NCBI RefSeq assembly: GCF_001577835.2
Contig: NC_029536.1
Span: forward strand, 1,860,001-1,924,000
Length of the DNA: 64,000 bases
Source: Coturnix japonica
Taxonomy: Eukaryota > Chordata > Aves > Galliformes > Phasianidae
Direction: 5' to 3'
Made by a program: the position numbers and the translations under genes
Part shown: positions 36,501 through 50,000 of the stretch, one piece after another
Layout: each line of letters begins with the position of its first letter
Numbering within the stretch: the stretch's first letter is position 1
The notes under the pieces: model-generated
What the model saw: only the letters and a program-made list of their open reading frames with translations
The model's database searches: none
Told to the model about the DNA's origin: nothing

Positions 36501-37539
36501 GCTTCCTTCAGCCAGGAAATAGCCAATTCGTGACAGCAGCAACCACAGCACTCTGCATCCATCCCAGCAGGCGGGCGAGAAGAGCCTGTAACCTCTGCAT
36601 TGCCAAAGGTTGGGGTGCAGAGAGAGGTGCGAAAGCAACCTGAGGTTGCAGTGCTGAGTGGGATGGAAGGAAGGACAGGGTGCTGTGTTTGCCACCTGCA
36701 CAACAAGAGCAGCTTCCCCTCTCAGGGATAGGGTAAAATAGATGGAACAGACCAATGTCAGCATGGAAAAATGCAAGTGGGGCAATTAAGTTTCTCTCCA
36801 TGAGTGTCATGGGAAGGTTTAGCTTTTGTTTCTAAGCTCTCGTGTGAGAATCCCATGTATATTTAGCTCTGTTTTACAGATAGAATCGTAACATCGCTCA
36901 TAAATGTCCCTTTTTCCCCAAATCCACTTGATGACTAATTTGATTGTGTAGTTATATCTGTTAAACACTGCTAACCACAAACAACAGCAACCTTACATCA
37001 TAATAAGAGCAAGCAGAGAAGTTTGCTGTATTTTAACATCCATTAGCAGTGCCTGCGCTGTCTCCTGAATGTCTAGGCATGTAATTTTCCTGCAAGTCTT
37101 GCATTAAAAGCCTCTTTCAGGTTCATTTGATCACCTGCTGTTGGGATTGCTCAGGGGCAGGTGGAGATGGAACCATGTGCTTGGCCTAGAGCAATGCCTG
37201 AGCCTCTCAGAGCCATGATGCCTCATGGAGCTGGGTGGTGAGTACTCCAACTTGATGCGTTTGTTTAATGACAGCAAAGTAAAGTGTGTTCTCAGTGATG
37301 GAATTGTTCACCCAAGCTTTCTGTGTTCAGGTCTGACAGGAAATCCTGTTCCCCATGTTGCAGTGGTCTGGGGCTTTGGTTGTGTTCTAGGCTTCACTGC
37401 CTGCACTGCTCTAAGCTCCCATGTATCCAGCCTTTGCCATTATTACCCCTTTGCTGAGATAGTTGCCATTAAGTCCTTGCTTACAAATCACAGGACAAAG
37501 TAAACGTTGTTTTCTAGGTTGTCTTCTGAGACTGGAGCT

Positions 37540-38082
37540 TAAAGTAAAACCACATGAGGAGACAAAGATCAAAAACCCACTGAAGGCAACGGAATAAATC
37601 GTCTCGAGCAGACAGCTGGACGAGTGTCAAACAAAGGAAGGAACAGCTGGATCAAGTAAAGCACAAGGAAAATTAGTTCCATCCTCAGGGGAAGGGAGAA
37701 AGATTTGTTTCTAGAGCCCAGAGCTGTGTGGGACCAACCATAGCCGATAAAAGTTTGACATCAAAGTCAGGTCCCAGAGGGGAGGGGAAGGAGAGGAGTG
37801 GGTGTTTGTACTAACTGTGCAGGGAGAGTTATGGCGAGGAAGGAGGTGGAGTGTGAGCGTGGGGGAGAGCAGAGGGGAGGTGGGGAGTAAGGACTTGTAG
37901 GTGGAGTAACTGCAGAATATGAGCTGCTGTCCACAGCTTTCGGGATGTAAATTGATGAGGTCATAGTGTTTTCCAGCTAGCAAAAAAAAAAAAAAAAACA
38001 CACAACAACACCAAAAAAAGTTTCTTTTTAAAGTCTTCAACTTGTTTTTCAAGAGAGACGGAAACACGGAGAAGCCGAAGGA
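37540..38082 (+). promoter_or_regulatory. MXRA8 5' flank and probable 5'UTR
   Basis: Sequence before the MXRA8 start is rich in G and A (GGGGAGGGGAAGGAGAGG near 37775 and GTGGGGGAGAGCAGAGGGG near 37860), the kind of tract bound by SP1/MAZ-type factors. It contains a 17-base poly-A at 37982-37998. No clear TATA box or CpG island is seen, unlike the housekeeping promoters in this window. Confidence 0.4.
37982..37998. repeat. Poly-A tract (17 bases)
   Basis: Seventeen consecutive A are followed by a CA/CAA-rich stretch, about 85 bases before the MXRA8 start codon, possibly within its 5'UTR. Length is likely to vary between individuals. Confidence 0.95.
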
Positions 38083-41000
38083 ATGGAGCAACTAGCAAAA
38101 CTCCTTCTGTGGCAGCTTTTGCTTCAGCAAAGTAAGCTCCTAACTGGTCGATGTGATGTTACTTGTTTCTGTTTCAGCTGCAGAGGACGGGGCTGGAGAT
38201 AAGAGATTTTGAACTGTTATCTGTGTTGGATTTTGCTCAGGTTCCTTGTTTAGCTGGGTTTGGGTCTGCGGAGGGGAAAGATTTATGGGGTTCTCAGGCT
38301 GTTTTGAGGAAGGGAAAGAATGGAGAAATACTTGAGGTTAAATGCTGCTTCATTCAGCATGTTTGTGCAATTTATTTCTTCCTGTCAGTTACTTGAATTA
38401 TAAATTCAATAGCAGTAATCTTAAAGGAGAGCACTGTAGATCTTGGCTAGTTAGAATTTACAGGGTACAAGGCTATTTTGTACTTCTCTATAGGCAAAAA
38501 CAGCCGATATGTGCATGCATTCAGGATGGAGGTACAAATGAAGGTTTTTATTCCCTATCAGCATAAAGACAGATAGGAATGGAAAGACCCCATTCCAGAT
38601 GTTGGCAGTATGAAATGAGGAGCATGAGCTTTTTGGGGTGCAGTGTCCCTTCTGCTTCTCACAGCCCTTAATGAAAGGCTGTGGCTTTCCACCTGAGCTC
38701 GAATTTGACCCCTGTTTAATGTAGCTCTCATGTCACCAAATAGAGCCCGATGTGATGTCTAAAGGCAAGGGTTAGGAACGCAATCAGTCATAGGGACAGA
38801 AGGGTTATAGTGGCTCAGAAAAGTAAGGGGGGGTGGGTTTAACCAGGGGAAGGAGGAGAAGCACTAACCAGTCCAGCTGCTCCCCAGTGTGGCTGAGCAC
38901 GTTGGCAGTGCCTGGGGCAGGATCAGCAGGTTGGGTTGCTGCACAGCACGGAGCCAGCAAGTATCCCACCTTAGGATGGATGATCTCTCATGGACATCTT
39001 TGGGTGTATTTTGGAGAGAGAACTTGTCCATACACCAGGGAGCCGTGATGCTGAGTGCTGCTGTACCCACCCAGATCAGGTTGGTGTAAGGAGAGAAGGG
39101 AGGAAATCTGCATCTCTGTGTTAGCTGAGATGATCCTGCTTGGAGAAGAACCACACCCTCAAGTGTTAATATCTTGCAAGGAGGAACAGAGCTGTGTTTG
39201 GAATGGCTCTGCAAACTATTCCATGGGCCTGAAGCCAACATCAAGTACACGAACCAGAAAAGAGTTTACAAAGCTGAGCTAATATCCGAGCTGTCTGCAA
39301 GGAAGTCAGGGCAGATCTGCTAAGGATCTTGGTTGTGTGGTGGCCAAAGTGTGATTGGTTTCTTGTCCAGACAGGAGGCTTTTTCCTTTCTGCTGAGGCA
39401 GCACATTCTTGCTTTTTGCCAACTCACAGCACGTTTCTACCTGCAGTGAAGTGCAGGGATGGGTGGGCGGCCAGCAGTTCCAGTGCAAGCATCCTTGAAA
39501 GCAGAATGCTCATCTGGTGAGAAACTTGTCCCAGCAAGCTTTAAAAATAAACAAGTACAGACTTAGATAGAAGTCCAGTTTCAAAGCCTGGCTCGTCTAT
39601 CAGTTGGCTTTGTAGGGAAAACTTTGTTTAGACAAGGAACTTTATTGCTCACCATCTTCTGTCTGTCTGTGTTTGAGATGGGCCCAGGTGGCACTTCTGG
39701 CTACTGATCTGTGTTAAAAAGGTGACTGCATCAATAGTGCTGGACTCATTTGTGTAGATGTCACCTTGATGTGACTGTGTTATAAACCATCATGGTGTCT
39801 TAGGTGCTTTGTCAGCTCCCTGAAGAGGTGACAAAAAGTCAGGATGGAGCCTCTGCCATTTTCCAGAAGTATTTGGAAAGAGCTTGTTAGCACAAGCTTC
39901 TGTTTTTGAGGTAATTGTGTAATAACTCAATGGAGACCATTAAATCTCCTGCAGAAGCAGCAGGGTTTGTGGGGAAAAATAAGGGAAGAAGTTCAGGCAG
40001 CTTATCCTGGCATCAGTGGCAAAGCCCTCACTGTGTCCCATGGAGCACATGTGCCACTTGGCACTCAGGCTGCTGCCTACTGTGTTTGCTGTTCCCTTTT
40101 CTGTGCTGGTATTCTTCAGTGTGAGACAGGAACTTGGTTTCATTAGCAGCTATTTCCGGGAGAAGAGGAGCCATGCTCTTGTTCAGGCAGGACTCAGGGG
40201 GCAGATTTCTGTTTGAACTGCTCTGAGGACAGAGCCTCGAGATCCCCGAGTGTGTAAGATGCCTTTCAGAGCCTGAGGCTTTTACTTGTCGTTTGCTTGC
40301 AGGTTTTTTTTTGTGGTCTAATTCTTTACTATGAAAGTGGCAGGGATTCAAGCTGTAAGAGCTGGCCCTGCCTTTTACAAGGGATTAGGAAACTCGCAGG
40401 CTGCTTTCCTCTTCCTATATTGTGGGAGCAGCAGAATGCCTTGGGGATCCTATTGAGAGGCTGCAGAGAACAAGTCAGGAGATAGCAGATAGACTTGTGT
40501 CTCTTTTTTTTTCCCCTTAAGAATATCACACAGAGAGAGGTCAAAGCGATTATCCTCCACATGGAACTGGAAATTTGAAAATGAAAGCTGCTCTTACCAA
40601 CTCTTAAGGTATTTGGTGGTTTTGAAGCTGCTGGAGTCCCATGAGCACAAAAGGCTGAGCTTCCATAAGGTGCATAAATAATCCTTGGTTTTATACTTGC
40701 AGATTGGGCAGTGACTCACCGATATAACTGCTTCCAGTCTGTCCCACTCCTGTAGCTCATAAGCTGTTAATTTTGCAGGTTTATGAGTATATTGCTGATT
40801 ATCTTCAGTAGCAACTGTGTTATGCAAACAGTAACTCGGAAAGCAAGCTGGGGGGGGGGGGGGCAAGTCTTTCTCTGGATTGCACTTTGGGTCTCACATA
40901 GCAGAGCAAATCTCATATTTAACTGCTGCTCTGTGTCCAGTTTATTAAAAACCAGTTGTTTTAAATTCCTTTTTCTCCAGGCGTATGAGAGATCAGAGGC

Positions 41001-44000
41001 ATTCCAGATTCCTTTGATTTATAAGCTATTTCACTGACAGCCATCTCAAATAACTCTGTGTATGCATTCAGATTTCCAACGTTGACGAGGAATCATCACA
41101 GTCGGTTCTGCTTTCTTTGTGTTGTGGAGTTCCCATGGCTCTTATAAAGCCTGCAACACGCCTTTTTCCTTCTGTCCCCTCCAGAGCTTCAGCTGCTGGG
41201 CTTCATCAGGCCAGCATCTTGCATGAGCTTTGTTCTAGTGCACAGAGTGACAGTCACCCAGGGCCATCTTTGTGTGGCAGCATCCAGCGAGTCAAAATAA
41301 GATGGTAAGAGGCAGGCAAGGCTTCAACAGATGCTTTTCCCTTTTCCTATATGTCCCCTGGTCACTGAGGGGCACTCCTAGAAGGACCCCAGTACCCCAG
41401 GGGTCCTCCAGGACCACAGCAGCAAATCTGGCCCTCATGGACAGGGCAGGGAGAGCTGGATGAACCTTGCCATGCCAGCAGAACCAGCACAGCGTGCAGA
41501 AGCAGAAGGACAGGCTGCTGAGCAGAGAGCATTGGAAGGCTTAGAGGGATGTCTGTCAGTTGTTAGGTTTATGGTGCTGCGTTCGGTCTCAGTGTTTTTT
41601 ACATTAACATACAAGAGGAAAGGAGGGAAGTAAATGCATTCCTGTTGCTTAGCCAGAAGAGGATGTTTCTGCAGCACCAAATCAGCTTGCTGTCAATGAG
41701 CATTAAAGCAAAGCTCTGTGCAGCCAGCCAGCTCGCTTCCTAGCACGCAAGCTGCCATGCGTGTTGTGATGCTGTGCTGTTCCCTTGTCACCCTGCAGAT
41801 GCCACCAGCTCTGACACGTGGGCAGTGCTGGCAGAGGCTGGCAGCTTGTTGTATTTTACCATCAGGTATTTTGCAGCCTAGTAGCAGACACCGTTAAATA
41901 ATGGGGTTACAATGTCTCAGTAGGATGTCTTTTCTTATATCCAGAGCTGTATGGTCTCCGTCCAAGGAATTTGTTTTCTTTATGATGCTGAGATTACAGA
42001 TGTAGAAAGAATTCCTTACATTCAGAGTGTCTTTGAGCTGGCAGCTCAACAGAAAGTGCTGCTCACTTTTGTTCTCTGGTGCCACTGGCCCAATATTTTG
42101 TGATAGGAAAAGAAACAGAGTTTATTCTCAACCCGTGCACTGATGCAGTTAAAATAGCCCTAATCTGGAGTGAATTTACAGGGCTGAAAAGCAAAAATGC
42201 AGCCATTGTCAGGAGGACATTGTGCCTATGACATTAGCAGGACAAAACAGCTTGTTATCCTGCTGGAACCCACTTGGGCTTGACTGGTTAGAGAGATGAA
42301 TGATGTCACTGTGTTGGGAATCCGTGCCCTCCAAGCACGGTGCCAGGAGACCTCTCAGACCCCTCCTACACAAAAAGCAGGAGGGATGAGGCCGGGGGGG
42401 TGCAGAAACAAAGCCATCAGTTCATTGTAACAAAGTTCTTCCTGCGTGCATCTGAGTCACGCGAGTTGGAGAGAGTTGTGGTTGCTTCCAGAGCATCGAT
42501 GGTCAACTGTGCAGACCAGGAATGTGAGCAGGAGGATGGGTGGACTCTACTCACAGGCATCATGCACCAAGCAAGCTCAGTCTCTGGGCTTAACCACAAT
42601 ACCCATGTTAAATAAGTGTGTTAACAACAAAGGGAGTAACAGATGCAATAATATACTTATACAAATACTGCATTTGTATTATTTATTTGCTTCTTTAATT
42701 TTGACATTCTTTTTTTCTTCTGCTTTAACAGGTTCTGTTGTTTATTTATATTCAGGTGAGTGACGTCTTTGTGATCTGATTGGGTTTCTGTGGTCATAAG
42801 AAGAAATTTGGTGTCATGAAATCAGAGTCCACGTGATGGGGATTTCATGGGTAACCTCTGTAGGCACCAGCCATGTACACCATGAACCTAATGCCTCTAA
42901 ACACTGATCTAACCGAGCATTATGATTAGGAAAGGGTAGGTATGATGGGTCAGATTTAGGATCCTGATAACAGGCACTGTTTTTTGCTGTAGGAAATCAG
43001 TGATTTTTAACTTAAAGAAAATAATAAGAAATCATTTATTTATTGTATTTCTCCATTAGAGAGCTCTGTGTTAACCTTGAAAGTTACTTTCTATCAGATG
43101 GGTTTCTTTTGGGTGCAGAGATTCTAGGACAGGACCTAATCTTACTCTAGTCCCTTCTTTACATGCCATTAATGTAGTAACTTTATTCTTTCTTTGCTCC
43201 TTGCCCTCAGTCCCAGCTGATGCCTCAAACCCAGACAGTGTTGTAGTGTCAGTGTTAAACATCAGTGCCACACGGGGGTCTCAGGCTGTCCTGCCCTGCA
43301 AGAGTTACCGCATGGTGTGGACTCAGGACCGTCTGAATGACCGCCAGCGCGTGGTGCACTGGGATGTGTACAGCACCTACTATGGAGATAACAAGATGGA
43401 GAGGCTGTGTGACATGTACTCAGCAGGAGATCAGCGTGTCTACAGCTCCTACAACCAAGGGAGGATATTAATGCCCCAGAATGCATTTACAGATGGCAAC
43501 TTCTCGCTGGTGATCAAAGGTACTAAACAGGATCTTTTTCTCTTTTATCCCTAAGCTTTGCAAAGGTCTTTTTGCTTCAGTGCAAGCATTTGTTGAATAG
43601 CATAAATGACAAAAGTAGTTGGCTCAGCATGAAACATTCAACTTGTCCTCTCTTCTCTCTTATACTAGATGTTGCAGAGAGCGATGCAGGTGTATATTCA
43701 TGTAATCTTCACCATCACTACTGCCACTTATATGAAACTGTGAAAATTCAACTAGATATCACCAAGAAAGGTGAGTGTGACAGCATGTGGTGTTCCTTTC
43801 TGCAAGGGGAAGTGTGGCAGCTGAAGTCCAGTGGCCCCCAGTGCTGAGCTGTCTAAAAGACTGATGGGGTAGAAGTGCACCCCTGCTGCTGTTCCCACAG
43901 CTTCTATGCAATGAGAACACCCAGGTTGGCCTGTGAGCCCTGATCTGCTCATCTGTGTTTTGATTCTTCTGTTATTCCTCTTTCAAGAACAAAACACAGG

Positions 44001-47000
44001 ACAGTGTTCCTTGCACTTCTTCAGTAATTAGGGTATTTTGTGGGAAGGAAAGCATTTCCTGCTTGGAGAATCAAGGCGCAGTGTATTGAAGTCTGTTATT
44101 CTTATTCTATTCATGGTCTGTTGAATGTTCTTCCTGCATCCTGAAGCAAGAGATGAACTCTCACTTTTAAGGAATGGAAATGGCCGTGCTTAATGCACAG
44201 ACTTGGGATGTGGAAGATATGGGTGCCTTTGTTCACTAAGTGCTAAACTGAGTGTGGGTGAGGTAACATTACCCTTGTGACACTTCAGGATCTTTGGAGA
44301 GGATGTGTTATAGGGTTGCAGGGTCTGAGAGCAACCTCAGGTGTGCATGTGTGTCCTTAAGCATGAGACAAGTGTGTAAAGATGTGCGTGTTATCTCTAC
44401 AGCCAAAGCAGCGAAGGAATACTGGGATGGGGAGAAGGCTGTGATTGTTGCTTTGGAAGGCAGTACCGTGATGCTCCCTTGTGTCAACCGGAACCACATC
44501 TGGACCGAACGGCACAGTGAAGAGGAACAGCAAGTGGTCCATTGGGACAGGCAGCCCCCAGGGGTTCCCCATGACCGTGCTGACCGTCTCATTGACCTGT
44601 ACGCCTCCGGTGAGCGTCGCTCTTATGGGCCTCTCTTCATTCGTCAGAAGATGAACATCACTGACACAGCCTTTGCCCTGGGTGACTTTTCCCTGCGAAT
44701 TTCTGAGCTGGAAAATGCAGATGAAGGCACTTATTCCTGCCACCTGCACCACCATTACTGCGGCCTGCACGAGCGTAGGATCTACCAGGTCTTTGTGACA
44801 GAGCCAGTGAGAGAGAAGAAGGTGGTGAATCTCACAACCCACAACAATGCCCCGGCTGTAGGTGAGTGGCTTCTGACTGCAGGAGGGGGGAGGGAGTGTG
44901 GTCAAGGCAAACCTGTGCCCTGCAGAAGCACTGCAGACACCACTGAACTAAAGGTGCCACTCGAAGCAATGCTGGTGTTTCCTGTATGGTTTCTCCTGTT
45001 TGAGCCACGAGCAAAATGCCCTTAAAATCAGAGTTAGATAAAGTCTTGCCTCCCTCTCTCACTAATAGTGTGGTGCTCTAGTGTGTAGGCTGCATTCTTT
45101 CTGAGCTGTTCCCATTACAATTGTGTACCTGGAGCTACATTCTTCAAAATATTAGTGAGGATTCTCTGGTGTTGCTTTAACACTGAGCTGCACCCACAGT
45201 GGAGTGACCCACCCACCAGGTCTAACTACCCCTCCTGCTGTATTGCAGTGACATCATGTCCTGCTGCTGTTTGCTCTGCTCTGCAGTGCTTAAACACCCT
45301 AAGGCAAGCAAGCTGTTTTTCTAACAGACTCCCATTTCTGCTTGCTTCTATGAAACAGGAGAGGGTGTGGAGTAGGGGGTCGGTTCTATGCTGCCTTTGC
45401 TGTTACAACATGCTCCTGTTTGCATAAGCACTTCCCTCCCTGCTGCACAGGGGCTCAAGCTGTGCCAGGTGCCAGACCCTGCAGAATCAACCACCAGGAA
45501 TTTTCCTCCACCCTTCAGCTTTTTTTCTTTCTCTCTTTTTCACATTTTCCACTGCAGTTGAGCTATCATTTGACAGCCTGTCCAAACCCCAAACCATCAT
45601 GCTTAGTTCAGGCAGACAAATAAAATCCTGAGTTTTAAATATACATATATATGTGAAAGCCCCTTAGGTATAGTTCCATCTTAATGTTTTAAAATGCTCA
45701 TTGTGGCTTAACATTTATTGGCTGCTTACCACAGACTTTAGACATTACTGTGTAGTAATGGTGATAGGAGGAAGCCTCCTCACCTCCCCACTGGGACCAA
45801 GGCTGGTGTCCAGAAGTCCTGGCTGTACAGAAGAGGGGCGGCCATTGGGGCTGTGCTGACACAGGGACCAGAACACACAAATCTCAGTCTCTTTGAGCAC
45901 TATCAGAACCCACTGTGCAGATGGAAACTACATCTTGTTTCCACTGTTGCCCATCCAGGAATCTATTACCTGGCAGATCCTGCAGGTAATACAACCTGTT
46001 TGGGGCTCTCTTGGTTTAGTGCTGCTAAAGGAATTTGTCTTCCTAAGAAAAGCCATTTCCACCACCAGAAAGAACAGCCTTCGAGGAGCTTTATCCCCTG
46101 GGGGCAGGGAAGGATCAGCTGCTTTGAGAGCACCAGGCACAAAAATGTGCTGAGTCCATGGGAACAGGGAAAGGAGCTGAGATGCTGGAGTGCCTTTTTC
46201 AAGCCCCTCGCTGATGGGCAGCCTGTTTGTGTATAGCAGCAAAGGCTTGAGATATTGTGCCCCTATGTGAAGAGCTGTGCAGAAGTTTTCTAGGCTGTAA
46301 CTTAAAGCCAGAATGAAACATCAGGAGATAACAAAAGCAAAGCAATGAGATCTTTCTCAGCGAGCAACTATCGTTTCTGGCCTAACTCCAAAGCTCAGAG
46401 CTGTTTCCAGACAGGAAATTTCATCCTGTTTTGAACTATAAACATGAGTTCAATTCTGTTCCCAAGTCCCAGCAGAGTTAAGTGTGTTGTATGTCTACTA
46501 ATTTAGTGTATTTTTACTCTGTGTTTGTTCTGGAGCGAGTGATTGAAGAATAGCCTGTCTTGCAGAACTACATTCTGTCCTTGACAGCCTAGACAAGAAA
46601 ATGGGCCACGTATCCAACAGTTGTGAGCTCTCATGGTGCAGCTCTGTCCATTTATCCCAGCTGAAAGATCTGAGCCTTTTAAGTTTTGGTAAGGAAACAT
46701 GAAGGCATCTCTTCCAGTTTTTCATTCCCCACCATTAGGAGTTATTTTCCAGTAGTTAGATCATGTGAATGGACGTACTGAGATATACTGAAGGATGCTG
46801 GTGATAGAATGAAGCTGCAACTCTGGTTTTGCAGCTTGCCATTCTAGTGACCTCTCTGATACTGGCTAAAGTTTCAGTTCAGATCCGACCCTTCCCTGCA
46901 GTGCTGTGGTCCAGGAACAGGATGCATTTAGATCTGCTGCCTCAATGGCTGCTCCAGCAGCTACCATCTCATTATGGCAGCTCCTGAAGAAGCCCTTCGT

Positions 47001-50000
47001 GATGCAGAGGTTTGTTAAAGCAGAACTGTCACGTACACTGTTTGCAGCTTCACAAGTGGCTTTTTTGGTTTGGTATTTTTTAGTGGTGAAAAATACATGC
47101 TATAGCTTTGAGCAGGAGAGCCAGCACACACAAAGCATCCAGCATCTAGAGATGTGTTGGTTAGCTTAATAAGCTGCTTGCCTGCCCTGCTGTCATAGAG
47201 GGTGAGGTTGGACAAAATCAGTGCACTTGGTGCTGTGTTTTTTTTTGTGGGGAATATTGTGTTTCTGGACTCGGCCTATTTACAGTACTGAGCTGATGGA
47301 AATGAGCAGTTTCTAACATTCCCAAATGGCCTCAAAAGGAAAACCAGCTGTTGAAATAATGATGAACTTGCTGGCTTAGCTCGACTGCGACATTCTTGTT
47401 CGTGCTGATCAGTTCTGACCTTAACTGGTGCTGGAGATGTGGCTTCGCTTAAAGAGGAATACCAAAACGCTGCTGGGGAAGGCTGTTCGTGTTGGAATAC
47501 AATTAGCTGGACACAAAGCCATGTCTCCATGTCTGATAACAAATGAGGCCGGCTGGCTGACTCTCATCCCTATGACTACTCAGTCCCAATGTTAAAATCG
47601 GTGCTTATTATTGGCTTGTTTGCTTCAGAAAACACTGCTGAATGGCATCATGGCTCCGGGGATGTTTTCCCAATCTTTCCCCTTATTCCCTCTGACTGGG
47701 TATGGGATTAAACTCCCTGGAGGACGGTGGTCAGAACCCCGTGCTGATGCATTCAGCTCTATTCTGAAAAGCCTTCCCACAGCACAGTCTGTCCTATGGC
47801 TCTGCAGTCTGTGCCTGGATTTGTCTACTCCTCTGACAGTTGCAAGCAGAGAAGTCGCTCTCTTTGTATGTGCAACACATTGACCTATTTATTTGAGAGC
47901 TACAAAAAATGTTCCACGTAAAAGATGAGAGTTACCCTTTCCTATGCTGAGGAACTGCAGCGCTGCTGCACCCACAAGTGGAATGGAATCTTGGCTTTTC
48001 TTTGTGGGGGGTTTTATTTTATTTATTGGGTTTTATTTGATTTAAAAGGGAACTCGTTCTTTGGCACTGAAAATTCCTCCCACTCTGTAAATTACAACCC
48101 TTGGCTGGGAGTGGCCGCTTCATACTTCAGCTGTCTGGAGCCGGAGCGATGTGGTGTGTGTGTTGCAAGGGACCCAGAAGAGGGCTGTGCTACCCCAGAG
48201 CAACTCTGGGTTGTCTGTTGTGGCTTCTTGCTGGACTTGCTCTATGCTGTAAACAAGAGCAGCACTCTGATAAGCAGACAGCAGCATGGGGATGTGCAGT
48301 GGCCACTCAACATGCTTTTCAGTTCCACATATGAACCCACTTGCAAACATGCTTTGCTTTGAATGCCAGTCACAATGTATTCCTTTTCTCTCTGTGCTCA
48401 GATCCAAATGTTGTCAGGGGCCACAATGTGATAAACGTCATCATCCCTGAGAGCCGCATCCACTTCTTCCAGCAGCTGGGCTACGTCCTGGCAACGCTGC
48501 TGCTCTTCATTGTCCTGCTCATCATCGTTGTCTTCATCACCCGCAAGCGTCGGCAGAGAGGTGAGTGCTGGAAAACTCCATCTCTGGAGTGCTGGGGAAT
48601 GTCCTATGGCAGGAGAGGTGATTCTGCAGTTAATTACTTTGCAGCACATTGCTTGTTGGAAGCATCATAGCAGGCGACTGAATAGCTGCTACGTATTGCT
48701 GTTATCAGTGGTATCTGAGAGGTGTTGGTTGAATTGGATATAAGTGCTCATTCTATTTCTTTTCCCTGTTTAGGTTATGAATACAACGTGAAGAAATATG
48801 GAGAGTAAGTATCATTACAGAATCTGCTGTCTGTGAGTAGAATACATAAGAACAAACTGGTCCTTTGCCTGTGCTGTCATTAAGAGCCTGAAACAGCTGA
48901 GGATCTGTTTGGTAGGAACACAGCCACCTACAGCACAGGCTGTCTGACAGAGTTTATTTGTTTTACACTGTAGTCATTATTAGGGTAATGTTCCCAGGAA
49001 ATACACGCTTCCTTAATGGTTGAATATCAAGAAGCAAATTTCATGCTGTCAAAGTGTGGAAGGAGAAAATGGCTTGTAGGGATCACTTGGCATCTCTGAT
49101 TATAATTTGGGCACTGATTCACAGATTGTGTTTATGTGAGTTGTCTTTAGGAGGTAGTAGTCAAGGGGTAATGCATTTAACAAATAATTAAGTCCTATAT
49201 GAGATTTTTTTAGCCATCCTCCAGATGTAAGGGCAATAAACAATTTAAGTTCTTGAGAAAGCTATTGTGGGGGAAAAAAAGGTGTAAAAGGAGCCAGTTA
49301 TTAAAGGATGGACCAATAACCATTTTTTCATTCTTGTTGGTTTTCCAGGAAGGATGTAAATCTTAAAGAATTTACAGTCGACACAACAGATCTGACTCAG
49401 TACAGAAATGAAGACATCAGGCTGGGTATGTATCAGCCAGCAGCTGTATTCCATACCTGTTTGGAACTTCTTATAACTAAGGACTTTCTGATGACATTTC
49501 TACGTTCATTTTGTAGTAAGATAACTTTGTGGTTGTGAATGCACACTTAGGAGAATCTCATGTACTTTGAGTCTCAACGTTACTGCAGTAATGGCCCCAG
49601 TGAGCCAAAGGCAGATACAGAAGGTGAAGTAAGGAACAATGGAATAGCAGAGAGTGAGTTGCAGACAAGAGCAGCAGCAAGTATAAATTGCTGTCATGAT
49701 GGAAGACACTGTGGTACCTATGAGGAGCAGAGTTAAAGCATGATTGGTACCAGGAAAAACATACAGCAACCCTAAGATGTAGCATGTTATTCTGCTGAGC
49801 AGTTGGTTAACTCCATGAGTTAGTCTATCTGGAACTGATAGACCTAGGGTATTTCAGCGAAGGGCTGATCCCTTGCTTGTAAAGCTTTGTTTTCTCTTAA
49901 TGTTCTAATGGCTGTCTGAATTACATACTCTCCTCCCTTACACAGATTACAAAAACAACATCCTGAAGGAGAAGGCTGAGCAAGCCAGAAGTTTCCCAGC

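Larger units (their letters stand above)
27420..38082. other. Intergenic region between AURKAIP1 and MXRA8
   Basis: About 10.6 kb without a supportable exon. It contains a CR1 fragment near 30.3 kb, a MIR-like fragment near 33.5 kb, a poly-A tract at 37982 and a purine-rich stretch near 37800 next to MXRA8. The short open frames show no domain, and none joins through convincing splice sites. Non-coding transcripts or enhancers cannot be excluded. Confidence 0.6.
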
